From contig NC_064047.1 in the NCBI RefSeq assembly GCF_932526225.1, positions 11,397,501 to 11,461,500 on the forward strand: a stretch of 64,000 bases of DNA. The letters run 5' to 3'. The position numbers and the translations under genes were made by a program. Shown piece after piece: positions 36,240 to 46,878 of this stretch; position 1 is the first letter of the stretch, and each line of letters begins with the position of its first letter. This stretch comes from Nematostella vectensis (taxonomy: Eukaryota > Cnidaria > Anthozoa > Actiniaria > Edwardsiidae). The notes under the pieces were generated by a model, which searched no databases, was not told where the DNA came from, and saw nothing but the letters and a program-made list of their open reading frames with translations.

Positions 36240-37385
36240 TTAAATAGAAGTCACGGCTATTGAACGTCTGTCAACTTCATAAATAGCGTGGGGCCGAATT
36301 CTTCGCATCGTACGGCCAGGCAAACATTTGGGCAAATGGATGCACCACGATGGCAGAATATCCGTACAAGCCTCACGAAATTTACTTATGCGCACATAAT
36401 AAATCACTGGTTTCAGTGTACAATTCAAGTAGGCTAGCCACAAGAGTAACACACTTAGTTTGTAGGTCACAGTGCTTGGACCACGCAACACCAAATAGAA
36501 GCGAAGTATTGTATACGGCATACAACAAACGACAAACAGCAGAAATAGAATGAGAATAGTTGTGAACGCTCGAGTTTTGAAGCTGTAATTTATGTCCATT
36601 CGACCAGGCCGGTGCATTTTTGTAGTCATCATACCACTCGAGATAGGCGGGTGATTTTGTATTCGGGTAGAGTTACGACGCACTGTCCGCAGAATCCAGA
36701 AATAGCAATAAGCCATGATAACAAACGGGATTAAAAATGCTGCAGATAGGTAGAATAGGCTGTACGATAGGTGGATTTCTGGGTGAGATGGATACGCCAG
36801 ACTGCACTGGAGTTCATCGAACACATACGCGAATTTCCCCCAACGGAACAGAGGGGGCACTGACATCCCAAACGCCACAAACCAAGAGACGACGATATAG
36901 ATTTTGGCTTTCTGTGGAGTCAAAGTGTCTTTCCTTCGTACAATAATCAGATATCTATCAATGCTGATTGTAACAAGCACGAGGGTCGCTTCAGTCACGA
37001 GAAACGAGTAGAGTAGCGCATTCACTTGGCAAAATTCTTGCCCCAGAATCCATCCTTGAGTTACGATAGTTAGGAACGCAAACGGCATACACACTAGTGT
37101 TGTCAGCACATCAGCGAGAGCTAGACTAGCTAGAAGAAGATTTATCGCCGATCGCATTGCCGGCTTCTGGTATACAATGTAACAAACAATAGAGTTCCCA
37201 AAAACACTAACACCGATCATAGCTATCATCAACAAGGCAAGCGACACAGCGAACGCCGTTTCATATATCCATGATTCGGAGCACGAAATCGCTGAACTGT
37301 TTGAAGGGCTTGATGTAGAATTCGTGTAATTCTTCTCGACATAAAAAGGAAAACCAGTCGGCCGTGTTGTAGTGTTCCAAACCAT
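36240..37385 (-). CDS. Class A GPCR, GPR45/GPR63 (PSP24)-like
   Basis: Single-exon gene of 381 residues with seven hydrophobic segments. The N-terminus has four potential N-glycosylation sites (residues 4, 19, 22, 29). Hallmarks: GNS in TM1 (63-65), LADV in TM2 (89-92), a Cys119-Cys194 pair, DRY at 143-145, and VIYY with RISKFREAC after TM7. The third loop and TM6 (NHPPIS; SFKTRAFTTILILF, 268-281) and the TM7 end strongly recall vertebrate GPR45/GPR63, whose ligand is not firmly settled. Oddities: the TM6 CWxP motif reads CCMP, and the NPxxY Asn is Lys325. The ATG at 37385 is preceded by TA-rich sequence and gives a typical N-terminal length. Coupling is unknown. Confidence 0.85.
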   Translation of the reverse strand: MVWNTTTRPTGFPFYVEKNYTNSTSSPSNSSAISCSESWIYETAFAVSLALLMIAMIGVSVFGNSIVCYIVYQKPAMRSAINLLLASLALADVLTTLVCMPFAFLTIVTQGWILGQEFCQVNALLYSFLVTEATLVLVTISIDRYLIIVRRKDTLTPQKAKIYIVVSWFVAFGMSVPPLFRWGKFAYVFDELQCSLAYPSHPEIHLSYSLFYLSAAFLIPFVIMAYCYFWILRTVRRNSTRIQNHPPISSGMMTTKMHRPGRMDINYSFKTRAFTTILILFLLFVVCCMPYTILRFYLVLRGPSTVTYKLSVLLLWLAYLNCTLKPVIYYVRISKFREACTDILPSWCIHLPKCLPGRTMRRIRPHAIYEVDRRSIAVTSI

Positions 37386-40059
37386 ATCAGAAATTTCGGC
37401 GGTCAGCTTTTATATGCTTTGAAGCCGAGCGCGAGACGCGTTATTTGCCTTTGTTTCTTGCCCGTTTGAAGCAAACCTTTAAAATCATAATCATTGCAAG
37501 TTTACCCCAGCTAGGATACACCAACAGGCAATTAATTTCACGCTTATAAGCCTCAGCGAAGCGGCGAGGGATTACGGTTAGCCATTATCCTTCGACTTTT
37601 GTTATGACTGTGACTTCGGGCTCACAAGCGAAAAGCGAATGGTCGCTAAGCTCAACTCCCTGTCACCACTAGAAACGTGATGGCACATGAGGATGTGTGC
37701 TTGAATTAAAATTCGCTTAAATCTACTATTGTAATCACCTTGGAGTGGCTTGAAAATTGCTTTTGTTTCATCCAATTGCATTCGGAAAAAGGCACGCGCC
37801 AACTTATACGGTCGATAAATTTTATTGTTAATTTTGTCAAGTCTTGACTTTAGTGCAAAGTGGCAATGGTTCTTTGGGACCGTTAATGTTATGTACCCTA
37901 CTTTTTCCCGCCTCAATAATTTCAATTTCTCTGTACTGCTTTGCAAATGTTAATTGTTCTTTTTTTACTGAATTCGGAATTGTGTCTCCCCTCACAGTTG
38001 CTCGCATTTAGTTGTATTAATAATTTTAATTCAAAATCTTAATTTTCCATGCTTTGGCCGCTTTAATTTACAAAATCTCGAAGATTATGGTGTTATCGAC
38101 AGAATCTCCTTAAAAATACACTGGGGTCTATTTTATATTACACAACCACACATTCTCAAGGAAATTAAAGCCTCGATAATTCGAGTACTTTTGAAAGTAA
38201 TATTTAAATATGCATGCGACATGTTATGAATTTCGTTTGCAAATTTGCGTAACAATAATAAGAATTTTTTATCGCGCAGAGTTGCATAATAAAAGTATAC
38301 CCACTATCCTAAACAGCAGCTGCAGCAAGTTTGCCATATAACGGTTTTTGTTTTTATCTATTTTACATAGGCGCACTTGGTACCTTAATGTTGAAGCTCT
38401 CATTTGAGAGATTACCGAGATAAAAATGTATTAGAGACAAGATCCTCGGCTTTCTATGGTTTAATTTATTTGCCCTAGTGCTATCGGAAAGGCAATATTG
38501 TTAATAAATGTACACAGTTGTAATCTAGGCAAAATAGAAATAATATTTTGTTTCATGGTCACCGCCGCCGCCTTTTCGTTCAGCAATTAAACAAGTTTTG
38601 CTAACTTGATGTTTCTAACTTGATGTTTTCTAAAGGGTTAAGTTAGTGCTAAAAAAAGTTTAAACTCTTTATATTATAACTCATGGAAGTTTAATGAGAC
38701 AAGCGAGAAGGGAAATATCTTATCATATCCCATCCCTAGGCATTATTATCCAGCTTAGTCCCAGGCGTTCTATCGGGTTTTCTGTCCACCTGTCTCTAGG
38801 GTCTTCTGGGTAATTTTCAGACGCCATATTAAAAATTGCTTTTTCTGGTTTTCTGTGTTTACAGTCTACGGAACAGATGCCCATTTGCATAAGCCACTGT
38901 CCGGCGTCCTCGATTCCATGCGACTCCATTTTCTGCTATTTGTCATGACAACAGCCCACGCTTTGACGAAGACGATGTTTTGCGAAGTTTTATCACAGGT
39001 AGCCCAGGCAATGGTTTTGAAGCTTGTTCGTAGCTTGGAATCGGCGGTTATTCTTAGAGGTAAAACGAGTGGATTGAAGTCGCGATTTTTTGTGAAACAT
39101 TGCCAATAAAATTGCCTTAAAACTTAGAACATTGTCCAACGGCGGCGGTCAAGGATTCAAATGGCTGCTTACTCGTTTTAAAAAATGGCTAGCGGCCAGG
39201 TAAAATGATTTAGCTCGGATGTTTTGCCACATATCGAATGTTATAGTACCCTGGCATAGGTCTGCAAGATAAAAATATTTCGTTTGTTGTATTTTCCTGG
39301 CGAATTTCGACGGTATTTGAGTGCTACCGAAATAGGCCTTAAACCTTGTCTCTTTCCTTAGTAGGTATCAATGAGAAAAGTTCTAACTCACTAAGTTTCA
39401 CATTTTTGGTACATCCAGTCATAAGCAACGTTAAAAGCCGAGACTCACAGCATAGCTAAAACTGTTTTTTTACTTAATCTGAGTGAACTCTGAGCACATA
39501 TTTCCACCTGGTTTTAAATATATTAAACGATTACGAGCTTGTATGGTTTTACCGTCTCCAAACCGCAAAGCACTCATGTAATTATATTCTAAATATCTCG
39601 GAAAGGCGTGGAAATCGCTGGAAAGTTTGTATTGGACGTTTGCTAAGAATTCCTTCAGGAATTTGTGTGGGAGGACTGATTTCCGTAGCACCCTTCATTA
39701 AGAGCAATAAGTCCTTTAATAGCAAAGACATGCAACGACAGCCAATAATTATGTTTGCTTCTAAAAACATTTTTGGTACACCTTGTCATAGACTCGTTTT
39801 ATGAAAATCATGTACAATATATGAATCTCCAACTAATAAACTCTCGGTGTGTGAAGGATGGGCTCCAGATCCTAACGCGTTAAAATAGGAGGATAAATTA
39901 AAAAGTGTGTCATTAACTCAGTCTCGACTAAATCTTTGTTCTATAGTGCAAGAAAATGGTGCATAAAAAGTGGCGGATCGTTCAAATTTATGGAACATTA
40001 ATGAAATTTGGCACAGTCATAGAGAAACTCACACTGAGCAATTCTGGATGTGGACCCCC
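37386..40059. other. Spacer upstream of the GPCR, no gene established
   Basis: A possible short first exon (ATG, four more codons, CAG, then GTAAAA) lies near 39185 on plus, after an AAAATGGC motif, but no partner exon was found. A repeat at 38864-38930 (CAGATGCCCATTTGCATAAG and GTCCGGCGTCCTCGATTCC) reappears inverted at 47788-47832. Confidence 0.4.
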
Positions 40060-40830
40060 CCCCTAAAAATGTATACTTACAGTTTTATAGAGGTGGAATC
40101 AATTTACCTGAAAACCTGAATAAAACCAATACTTCTCATGTTACGATCACAAAACTTAACCCAGTGATGGATATTAACATAAACTACAGTTTAACGAAAA
40201 AATAAACCGCGCCCCCTTGATACTTACAGTTTTAGGGGTGGAATAAATTATTCCTACAAGTAGCATTAAACCCACTACCATTTATTGTACAACTTTCGAA
40301 CTCCACATAATTGTAGTACTCTTTACAAAACTTCATTCGAGATATGGACCCACGCCCAGATGTTATTACTTACAGTAATACTAGAGATGAGAGGCAAATT
40401 GCTTATATAGAGTGCCTTTCCAATACAAACTGAGAGCTAAGATTCCATATACTAACTCATAATGGTATATTGCAAGATATTCCCAACCGTATAGCCACGC
40501 CCCTATTGTACTTACAGTTATACCAGAGATTACATGAAGGAGGTATATCGCTTATAAAGAGTGCCTTTCAATACGATTTGCGAGCTAAAAATCCACACAC
40601 TTAATTATATTGGTATATTGTAGGATATAGTCGAGCGTATAACCACGCCCATATAACACTTACAGTTATACTAGAGACAGCATAAGCGTAATATATAACA
40701 TACATATAGCACGCTAATAATGATCAATAAAAGCACAGAATTGTTGTTCGACAGGAGTGATCTTGTTGCGTATATAATACCACGAGGTGACAAGTGTACT
40801 TACAGTGCTATCGGAAATGAGATAATTGTT
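40060..40830 (-). repeat. ~145-bp tandem repeat carrying donor-like sites
   Basis: Six copies of CTTACAGT (minus-strand ACTGTAAG) occur at about 40079, 40224, 40372, 40513, 40662 and 40802, spaced 140-149 bases. Copies three to five also share CCACGCCC, GAGTGCCTTTC, TGGTATATTG and ACTAGAGA-type blocks. The rightmost copy coincides with the donor of the candidate exon at 40804-40929. Outer copies are diverged. Confidence 0.75.
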
Positions 40831-40929
40831 ATCATTAGCTGTGAATTGGACTTCTCCGGGTGCAAGTGTGGTGAATAATTGCGACGTTGAAGAAATGGCG
40901 AGGGAGGTGTTGAGAGAGTAATCGGAGCA
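40804..40929 (-). CDS. Candidate internal exon, protein unknown
   Basis: A 126-base phase-0/phase-0 frame bounded by an acceptor (GAATATGCAG) and a strong donor (ACT then GTAAGTACAC). It encodes 42 residues beginning CSDYSLNTSLAISSTSQ and ending NNYLISDST, rich in Ser and Thr, with no recognisable domain. No partner exons were found on either side. It could be a chance frame, but its donor lies exactly on the tandem repeat register, which makes it worth keeping. Confidence 0.3.
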
Positions 40930-41355
40930 CTGCATATTCAAAATGGAGCACTATCAACCTGCCAGTCATAACGGTAGGAAGAGCCACTCCCAGTACAAAT
41001 CAAATGCAGAAAAAAGGCATAACTTCATTGTAAAAAGTTGAAATACCAAGCATGCATACTGTATGTGCTAGTTGTAAAAAGACACAGACCTTTTTCGAAA
41101 TCAAAATCGTCTGGGTTTTTTTTCGTACATTATGCATTATCAAACCTGTTAACATCACTTTTTAGTATTTTTGCAAAGTACTGGCTATTATGAAGCTCTA
41201 GGGCCTCGGACGTATTTGTTTCAAGACTATTGATTAGGAACGTGCATCATCGATTATTTTTTTATTTGACTTGTTCCATGATCAATTAATTCAGAACTGT
41301 CTTTGATAATGTCTTTACTCAAACTTTTATGTATGTGACCAGACCTCGTTCTTTC

Positions 41356-41881
41356 GTGGAAAAAGTAAAACGAGTGTACGGAATGTCTGGGAGGCGTTCC
41401 CAGAGGTCTCATCGGCTTTGACTGCCTTATCGGACCTTCCGAACAAGGAAACAGTTCTGGCAAGCATCGGCACCCTTGAATGCTTTGTTGTCCTCCTCTA
41501 CTCCAAGATGAGCCAGCTCTCCTCGGTGAACGACGCCCGGAAGGAGATGGTTGCGAGGAGATCCCGCCTATCCCGCAGGAGGAAATCCCGCCTACATTCG
41601 CCGCCCTTCTACAGCACTGCAAGAGAGCGGCATACCAGGCTGGCTATTGCCGGGCGCAGTCTCTCGTGGTGCAGCCTGTCATGCCCTCTCCAGCCGATTG
41701 GGGCTGGGAATCTTCCGACAATGACACCTGGCGTCCTCTATGGAGCCTGCTCCCTCCAATGTCAACCTGTATCAAGCTGGTAAAGTGCGGCTGCCAGCCC
41801 GATAAAGGCTGCAAAAGGAGATGCATCAAGACGGGGCTTAAATGCACTGCTCTGTGCAGTGGGGACTGTGAGTGGCAATGA
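41356..41881 (+). pseudogene. Frameshifted fragment of a repetitive Cys-rich-tail protein
   Basis: Two overlapping frames form one protein-like series. The first (about 41356-41570) reads VWEAFPEVSSALTALSD and GTLECFVVLLYSKMSQLSSV with NDARKEM. The second (about 41560-41881) reads IPPTFAALLQHCKRAAYQAG, then WGWESSDNDTWRP and a Cys-rich end (CGCQPDKGCKRRC; CTALCSGDCEW) before TGA. I recall this arrangement as a multicopy family in cnidarians and other invertebrates, probably tied to mobile elements; its function is unknown to me. The frame change and missing N-terminus mark it as a broken copy. Confidence 0.6.
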
Positions 41882-41998
41882 AACAGAGACAGGTATGAGT
41901 TTAATTGGGTTCTGGAAACTAAAAAACTAAACGGCTTACTGAAACGTTTTTTTTTATATCAATAGTGCTTCTCCGGTGGAGACGGGAACAGATGTTGA

Positions 41999-42024
41999 GC
42001 ATGTGGGTTGAACAACCCACATGC
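41999..42024. repeat. Near-perfect 26-base hairpin
   Basis: GCATGTGGGTT, loop GAAC, AACCCACATGC: an 11-bp perfect stem about 120 bases after the Cys-rich fragment. It could mark an element end or a terminator-like hairpin; no coding meaning. Confidence 0.6.
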
Positions 42025-43014
42025 TTATGGGACCCCACCCCAGTAAAGTATTCTTCAGTATATTGCCTATTCTTCGTTTATTATTGGTGTTGCGGTGAAC
42101 TTAATGATTATTTTTAAATGCAACAGTCAATTAATTTCAGCTTCCCAGCTTTTTTAAAGAAAGTTTCAATTTGTTTCATCTCATCTAGAACTGTTAATGC
42201 CATATGGGCAATGCCCTGCACGTTGTTTGTATTTTGATAGACCAGTGCGGAACATTACCATTTTTGGTTATATTTGATAAACAATCTGATTAACCAATCA
42301 GAGATGAGTATTACTATGCCCAGTCTCACGCGGACACGCCTCAACTCAGAGTGGGAAAACAAAATGGCGGTTCCGTTGAATCGGGAAATTCATGTTGAAC
42401 GCCGCTTTTTAACTCTCTGCTAGCAGTGATTTCTTCTTATCTGTTTAAGCAGGGATTTCACCGACTCAGTGCGTCATATATACCCTATTTGTGTTGTTTC
42501 TCATCGGCAACAGACCTCATTTGCAGGGTTATTTTTACGACTTCACCGAATCGTACTATAATGAACGCGGAAGAGTAAGCCACTGCTAGCAGGCTATAAC
42601 ATTGATCACCAATTATCTAGTTGTACGTTTCATCAAGTCATACAAATGCACAAAATTTCCCTGAATTTATCTTGCTTTCGCACTCGGAATGAAGACACTC
42701 CAAGAAAAATTTTAGCTGGGATATTGAAACTAAAATGAATCTTATACAGAATGGCAGCGAGTCTCTTTAAAAAAAATGAAGCTAAATCGTATACAGATTG
42801 GCCGCGAGTCACTGTTTATTGTATGCAATTTAAAGAAACTACATGAAAGTACTGTTTAAATGTTTATATTTGATCCTGGAATAAATAGATTTGCTATGAT
42901 CAGTAAATCTCAGGGATGGCAGTCATTATTCATTGCTGCATTACTTTGCTATTACTCGTTGTAAAAAAAGTCCTTACCACAAATGCTCACATTATGGCTT
43001 TTTTATAAATGGAT
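42025..43014. other. Spacer, no gene seen
   Basis: Contains AAAATGGCGG near 42360, a typical metazoan first-exon/YY1-like context, followed by a short frame, but no splice partner was found. Confidence 0.4.
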
Positions 43015-44340
43015 TCTAGAGGGGGCACTTGTTTGAGGGGCTATGTAATGTGCTTATTCAATGAGGGGTGTATGTATACCTCAGTGTCAGAACCATCCCC
43101 AAAGGACTTCATTGTATCCAGCTCTGTTTTCATCATGATTCATTTTATTAAAAAAAGGAAGTTTTGTGACACAAATCGTGCTTTTAATCGCTTTTAATTT
43201 AATTTAATCGTGCTATTAAAATATACAGGTTCTAACACCAAGTTAGAGCCATTGAGGGTGTATTTCATTGTGTGTGCAGTCAAATGGAAAAAGCCATAAA
43301 GTGTAAACTAGGGTGAGGAAAAGGCATGGTAAGGGCAAAGGGGTGGTGACTAAGGGTATGTCTAATTGGGGGTGCTGACACAGGTTGTGAAGATGAAGTA
43401 AACTTGTACCATGTTTGATTACTAGGCTTGGAGATAATAGGAGAATGGGAGTATAGTCATACCCTGGGTACCAGAGGCTCCAAGCTTCACTAGAGCAGAT
43501 ATCATATGGAAAATATCTATTCATATTTGGTGATACTTCAGGCTTATTTTTTTTCTCGCCAGTCTCTATTATATGCGCAAAGAGTCTTTTTTTTTTATAA
43601 AAAGGGAATTAAATTAATTTGATTTGATAGGCAAGTCTGAGTGTTGAAGCTCCCCTTTAAAACTATAGTGATATTAAGAATTTATATGTTTGGGGTATAT
43701 AGGTTTTAGTAATTGTTATGGAGGTAAGTTTCTGTACTTGGTATATTTTATGTATAGAACTCAGGTTTGGGTATTTTTGAGGATGAGTAGGGGGGGGCTA
43801 ATTCATCATAAATTTCTTATCACAAATGCTTATTTTAACATATTATGCCCCTCTAGCATTAGATTTTAGAGGGGGCACTGGTTTGAGTGGCTATGTAATG
43901 CGCTTACTCAATGAGGGCTATTTTATGGTGTGTGCAGACAAATAGGAAAAGGCATAGAGTGTAAAATTAAAGGTTGAGAAATGCATGGTAAGGGGAGTGA
44001 GGTTGTGATGACTGAGGGCATGTCACATGTGGTGTGCTCACACAAGGTGCGAAGACAAGGAAGTAAAATTGTACCGGGTTTTATGACTAGGGACTTGGAG
44101 GTGAGGAGGATAGAGTTTTTTTTTTATATAAAAGGGAATAAAAATAAATTAAATTTGATAAGCAAATTTTCCTTCTAAAACTTTTTTACGGGACTGGCAA
44201 GTTTCAAGATTTTGTATGTTTTACGAATAGAACTCAGATTTGGGTTACTTTTTTGGGGGGAAGGGGGGGGGCTATCTATTCTTGGTGGAGTTTTGGGTAT
44301 AGAGTTCAGATGCAGGTATATTCTTAGGGGTGGCGCGGTT
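43015..44340. repeat. Imperfect ~850-bp tandem duplication
   Basis: Blocks in the first half recur about 850 bases later: AGAGGGGGCACT...GGCTATGTAATG (43018 and 43868), GTGTGTGCAG (43270 and 43930), GCATGGTAAGGG (43324 and 43982), CTTGTACC/ATTGTACC with TGACTAGG or TTACTAGG, and GAACTCAG(G/A)TTTGGGTA (43757 and 44228). No open frame spans the unit. The copies have diverged by many small indels. Confidence 0.7.
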
Positions 44341-45013
44341 CCATTCTTTTGGGGGCATAAAATTTTCGTATCTGTCGGAACCAACAGTCATGTTTACAGC
44401 TAGAGTGCCCCCCCCCCCATGTTGTTGTGGTGGTCGCAGGGCAAGACATTTAGCTAAAGAATGATAAGAAGCGAAACCCCGAGAGACAAGGGTAGGGTAA
44501 AATGCTTTTCGGCTAAATGTTGACACGAATTTTCATACCTATGCTTCGGCGATTTTTCCCTGTTGTATAGACGTTGGGAATTGACTCGCACTTTCGTCCT
44601 CACAATTCAACCTCCGCTCTCCTCAACATTCACCATACCCTGTGGGCCCTCGTTTCGGCTTGTGGTGAAAATTGTTTTAGTATGCCATGATCCTCATTTA
44701 TCCTAGTTTAGTCCTGTCAAGGTTCTAAGCCGTAGAATTTGGTCCATCACACTCATATTTCTCTTTTTCTAAATGTAAACATTACGAAAAGAGTTCGATT
44801 TTACGGCAGTCTCCAATAAAAGCGCTCAATTTGAAAAGGTTTCCCAAACGATATTTTACTTTCGAGCACAGGAACTCATCAATCAAATATCAAACTTGGT
44901 ATAGAGCAGGATATTTTGCTGTTTTGGTCGATTTTTGCAATGCGACGTCTCGCTAACAAAACAAATTCAAGTTTCAAACTCCGCGCGGCCATTTTGAATA
45001 TTTGCATAATAAG

Positions 45014-46337
45014 TAAATGTGAACTTTAGAAGCACACTAGCATACACACATTGGCACCAGTCGGGCCAAGACGGGACGCTAGCACAGTCTATTACCCGTG
45101 CAGTTCGGCAACCATGGACAGCTGTTTCGTCCTTATTAGGACTCGTCAGCATGGCATAGCCGGTTTGCCTCAGTTAAACTTCATCGGCAAAAAAACTGCA
45201 GGGCGACTTCGACTCGAACGAAGTGCTTTAAACCACAGCTCAGATCCATGTGGGATCTAGAGCTGCGACCGAGCTAGCGTGATGCCAATTGTGCGGATCA
45301 CGCATGCGACCTTTGCTAGTCTAAAACTCCGTCGGATAGCCAAACTATCCTTGCGAGTATGTATACATAAATGTGAACTTTAGAAGCACACTAGCATACA
45401 CACATTGGCACCAGTCGGGCCAAGACGGGACGCTAGCACAGTCTATTACCCGTGCAGTTCGGCAACCATGGACAGCTGTTTCGTCCTTATTAGGACTCGT
45501 CAGCATGGCATAGCCGGTTTGCCTCAGTTAAACTTCATCGGCAAAAAAACTGCAGGGCGACTTCGACTCGAACGAAGTGCTTTAAACCACAGCTCAGATC
45601 CATGTGGGATCTAGAGCTGCGACCGAGCTAGCGTGATGCCAATTGTGCGGATCACGCATGCGACCTTTGCTAGTCTAAAACTCCGTCGGATAGCCAAACT
45701 ATCCTTGCGAGTATGTATACATAAATGTGAACTTTAGAAGCACACTAGCATACACACATTGGCACCAGTCGGGCCAAGACGGGACGCTAGCACAGTCTAT
45801 TACCCGTGCAGTTCGGCAACCATGGACAGCTGTTTCGTCCTTATTAGGACTCGTCAGCATGGCATAGCCGGTTTGCCTCAGTTAAACTTCATCGGCAAAA
45901 AAACTGCAGGGCGACTTCGACTCGAACGAAGTGCTTTAAACCACAGCTCAGATCCATGTGGGATCTAGAGCTGCGACCGAGCTAGCGTGATGCCAATTGT
46001 GCGGATCACGCATGCGACCTTTGCTAGTCTAAAACTCCGTCGGATAGCCAAACTATCCTTGCGAGTATGTATACATAAATGTGAACTTTAGAAGCACACT
46101 AGCATACACACATTGGCACCAGTCGGGCCAAGACGGGACGCTAGCACAGTCTATTACCCGTGCAGTTCGGCAACCATGGACAGCTGTTTCGTCCTTATTA
46201 GGACTGACGTCAGCATGGCATAGCCGGTTTGCCTCAGTTAAACTTCATCGGCAAAAAAACTGCAGGGCGACTTCGACTCGAACGAAGTGCTTTAAACCAC
46301 AGCTCAGATCCATGTGGGATCTAGAGCTGCGACCGAG
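45014..46337. repeat. 354-bp satellite, 3.7 near-identical units
   Basis: Units start at about 45014, 45368, 45722 and 46076. The first three look identical by eye; the fourth differs by a two-base insertion (GACTGACGTC for GACTCGTC, near 46204) and stops after about 262 bases. Each unit has strong hairpins: ACTTCG/CGAAGT (45206-45224), GGATAG/CTATCC near its end, and AGATCC/GGATCT around 45242. On minus, the first hairpin reads as a tRNA T-arm (stem CTTCG, loop TTCGAGT) followed by TCGCCCTGCAG and seven T, like a Pol III terminator. The 69-residue frame repeated in each unit has no recognisable domain and is probably not a gene. Confidence 0.9.
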
Positions 46338-46573
46338 CAGTTTTTTTGCCGATGAAAATTTTGTTTATTTGGACTAAAGAAAATTTTAGTATAATGCGTG
46401 AACATTACTCTTTAGGATGAGTTACAATTTAGAAAATGTAAACGAATAAAACGTTCAAAATATAATTTTATTCACGTCCTAGAGATTTTATGCTAATGAA
46501 TCGAGCATAATTATTATTGTGAATTTCCTCTTCGCATTATCATGGGGGTAAGACACCGAGAAAGAGGGTAGAA

Positions 46574-46878
46574 CAGGCCCGTACCCAGGGGGTGCAGGGG
46601 GTGCGAACGCACCCCCCCACAACGGCCGCAGGTCCACTTTCGGTTCTCGATAGACGTGCTATTTGTAGACTAAACTATACAGCATAAGCTAGATCAGTCT
46701 GGTGTGTAGCCAAATCTGATAATAAACATCCCGTGGAGATACTGCAATGGCATAAAAAAATGGTATTTTGTTTTTTCGGGGTGTGATTTTTATCAGAGAA
46801 CTTCCCTCCCCCCCGGAAAAATTAGGTCCACTTTTTGGGATTTTGCACCCCCCAAAAAACATCCTGGGTACGGGCCTG
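46574..46878. mobile_element. MITE family A, copy 3, with clear target duplication
   Basis: Ends CAGGCCCGTACCCAGG and CCTGGGTACGGGCCTG, flanked on both sides by TAGAA, which defines a 5-bp target duplication for the family. Core as in copy 1. Confidence 0.9.

Noticed and set aside
45180-45270. Functional tRNA gene in the satellite
   Set aside because: Only the T-arm and T tract fit; no acceptor 5' strand pairs with TCGCCCT at tRNA distance, and the presumed anticodon loop lacks the usual U33.
45051-46377. Four tandem copies of a 69-98 residue open frame
   Set aside because: They simply repeat with the 354-bp satellite, have no signal peptide, domain or splice context, and the fourth breaks with a small insertion.
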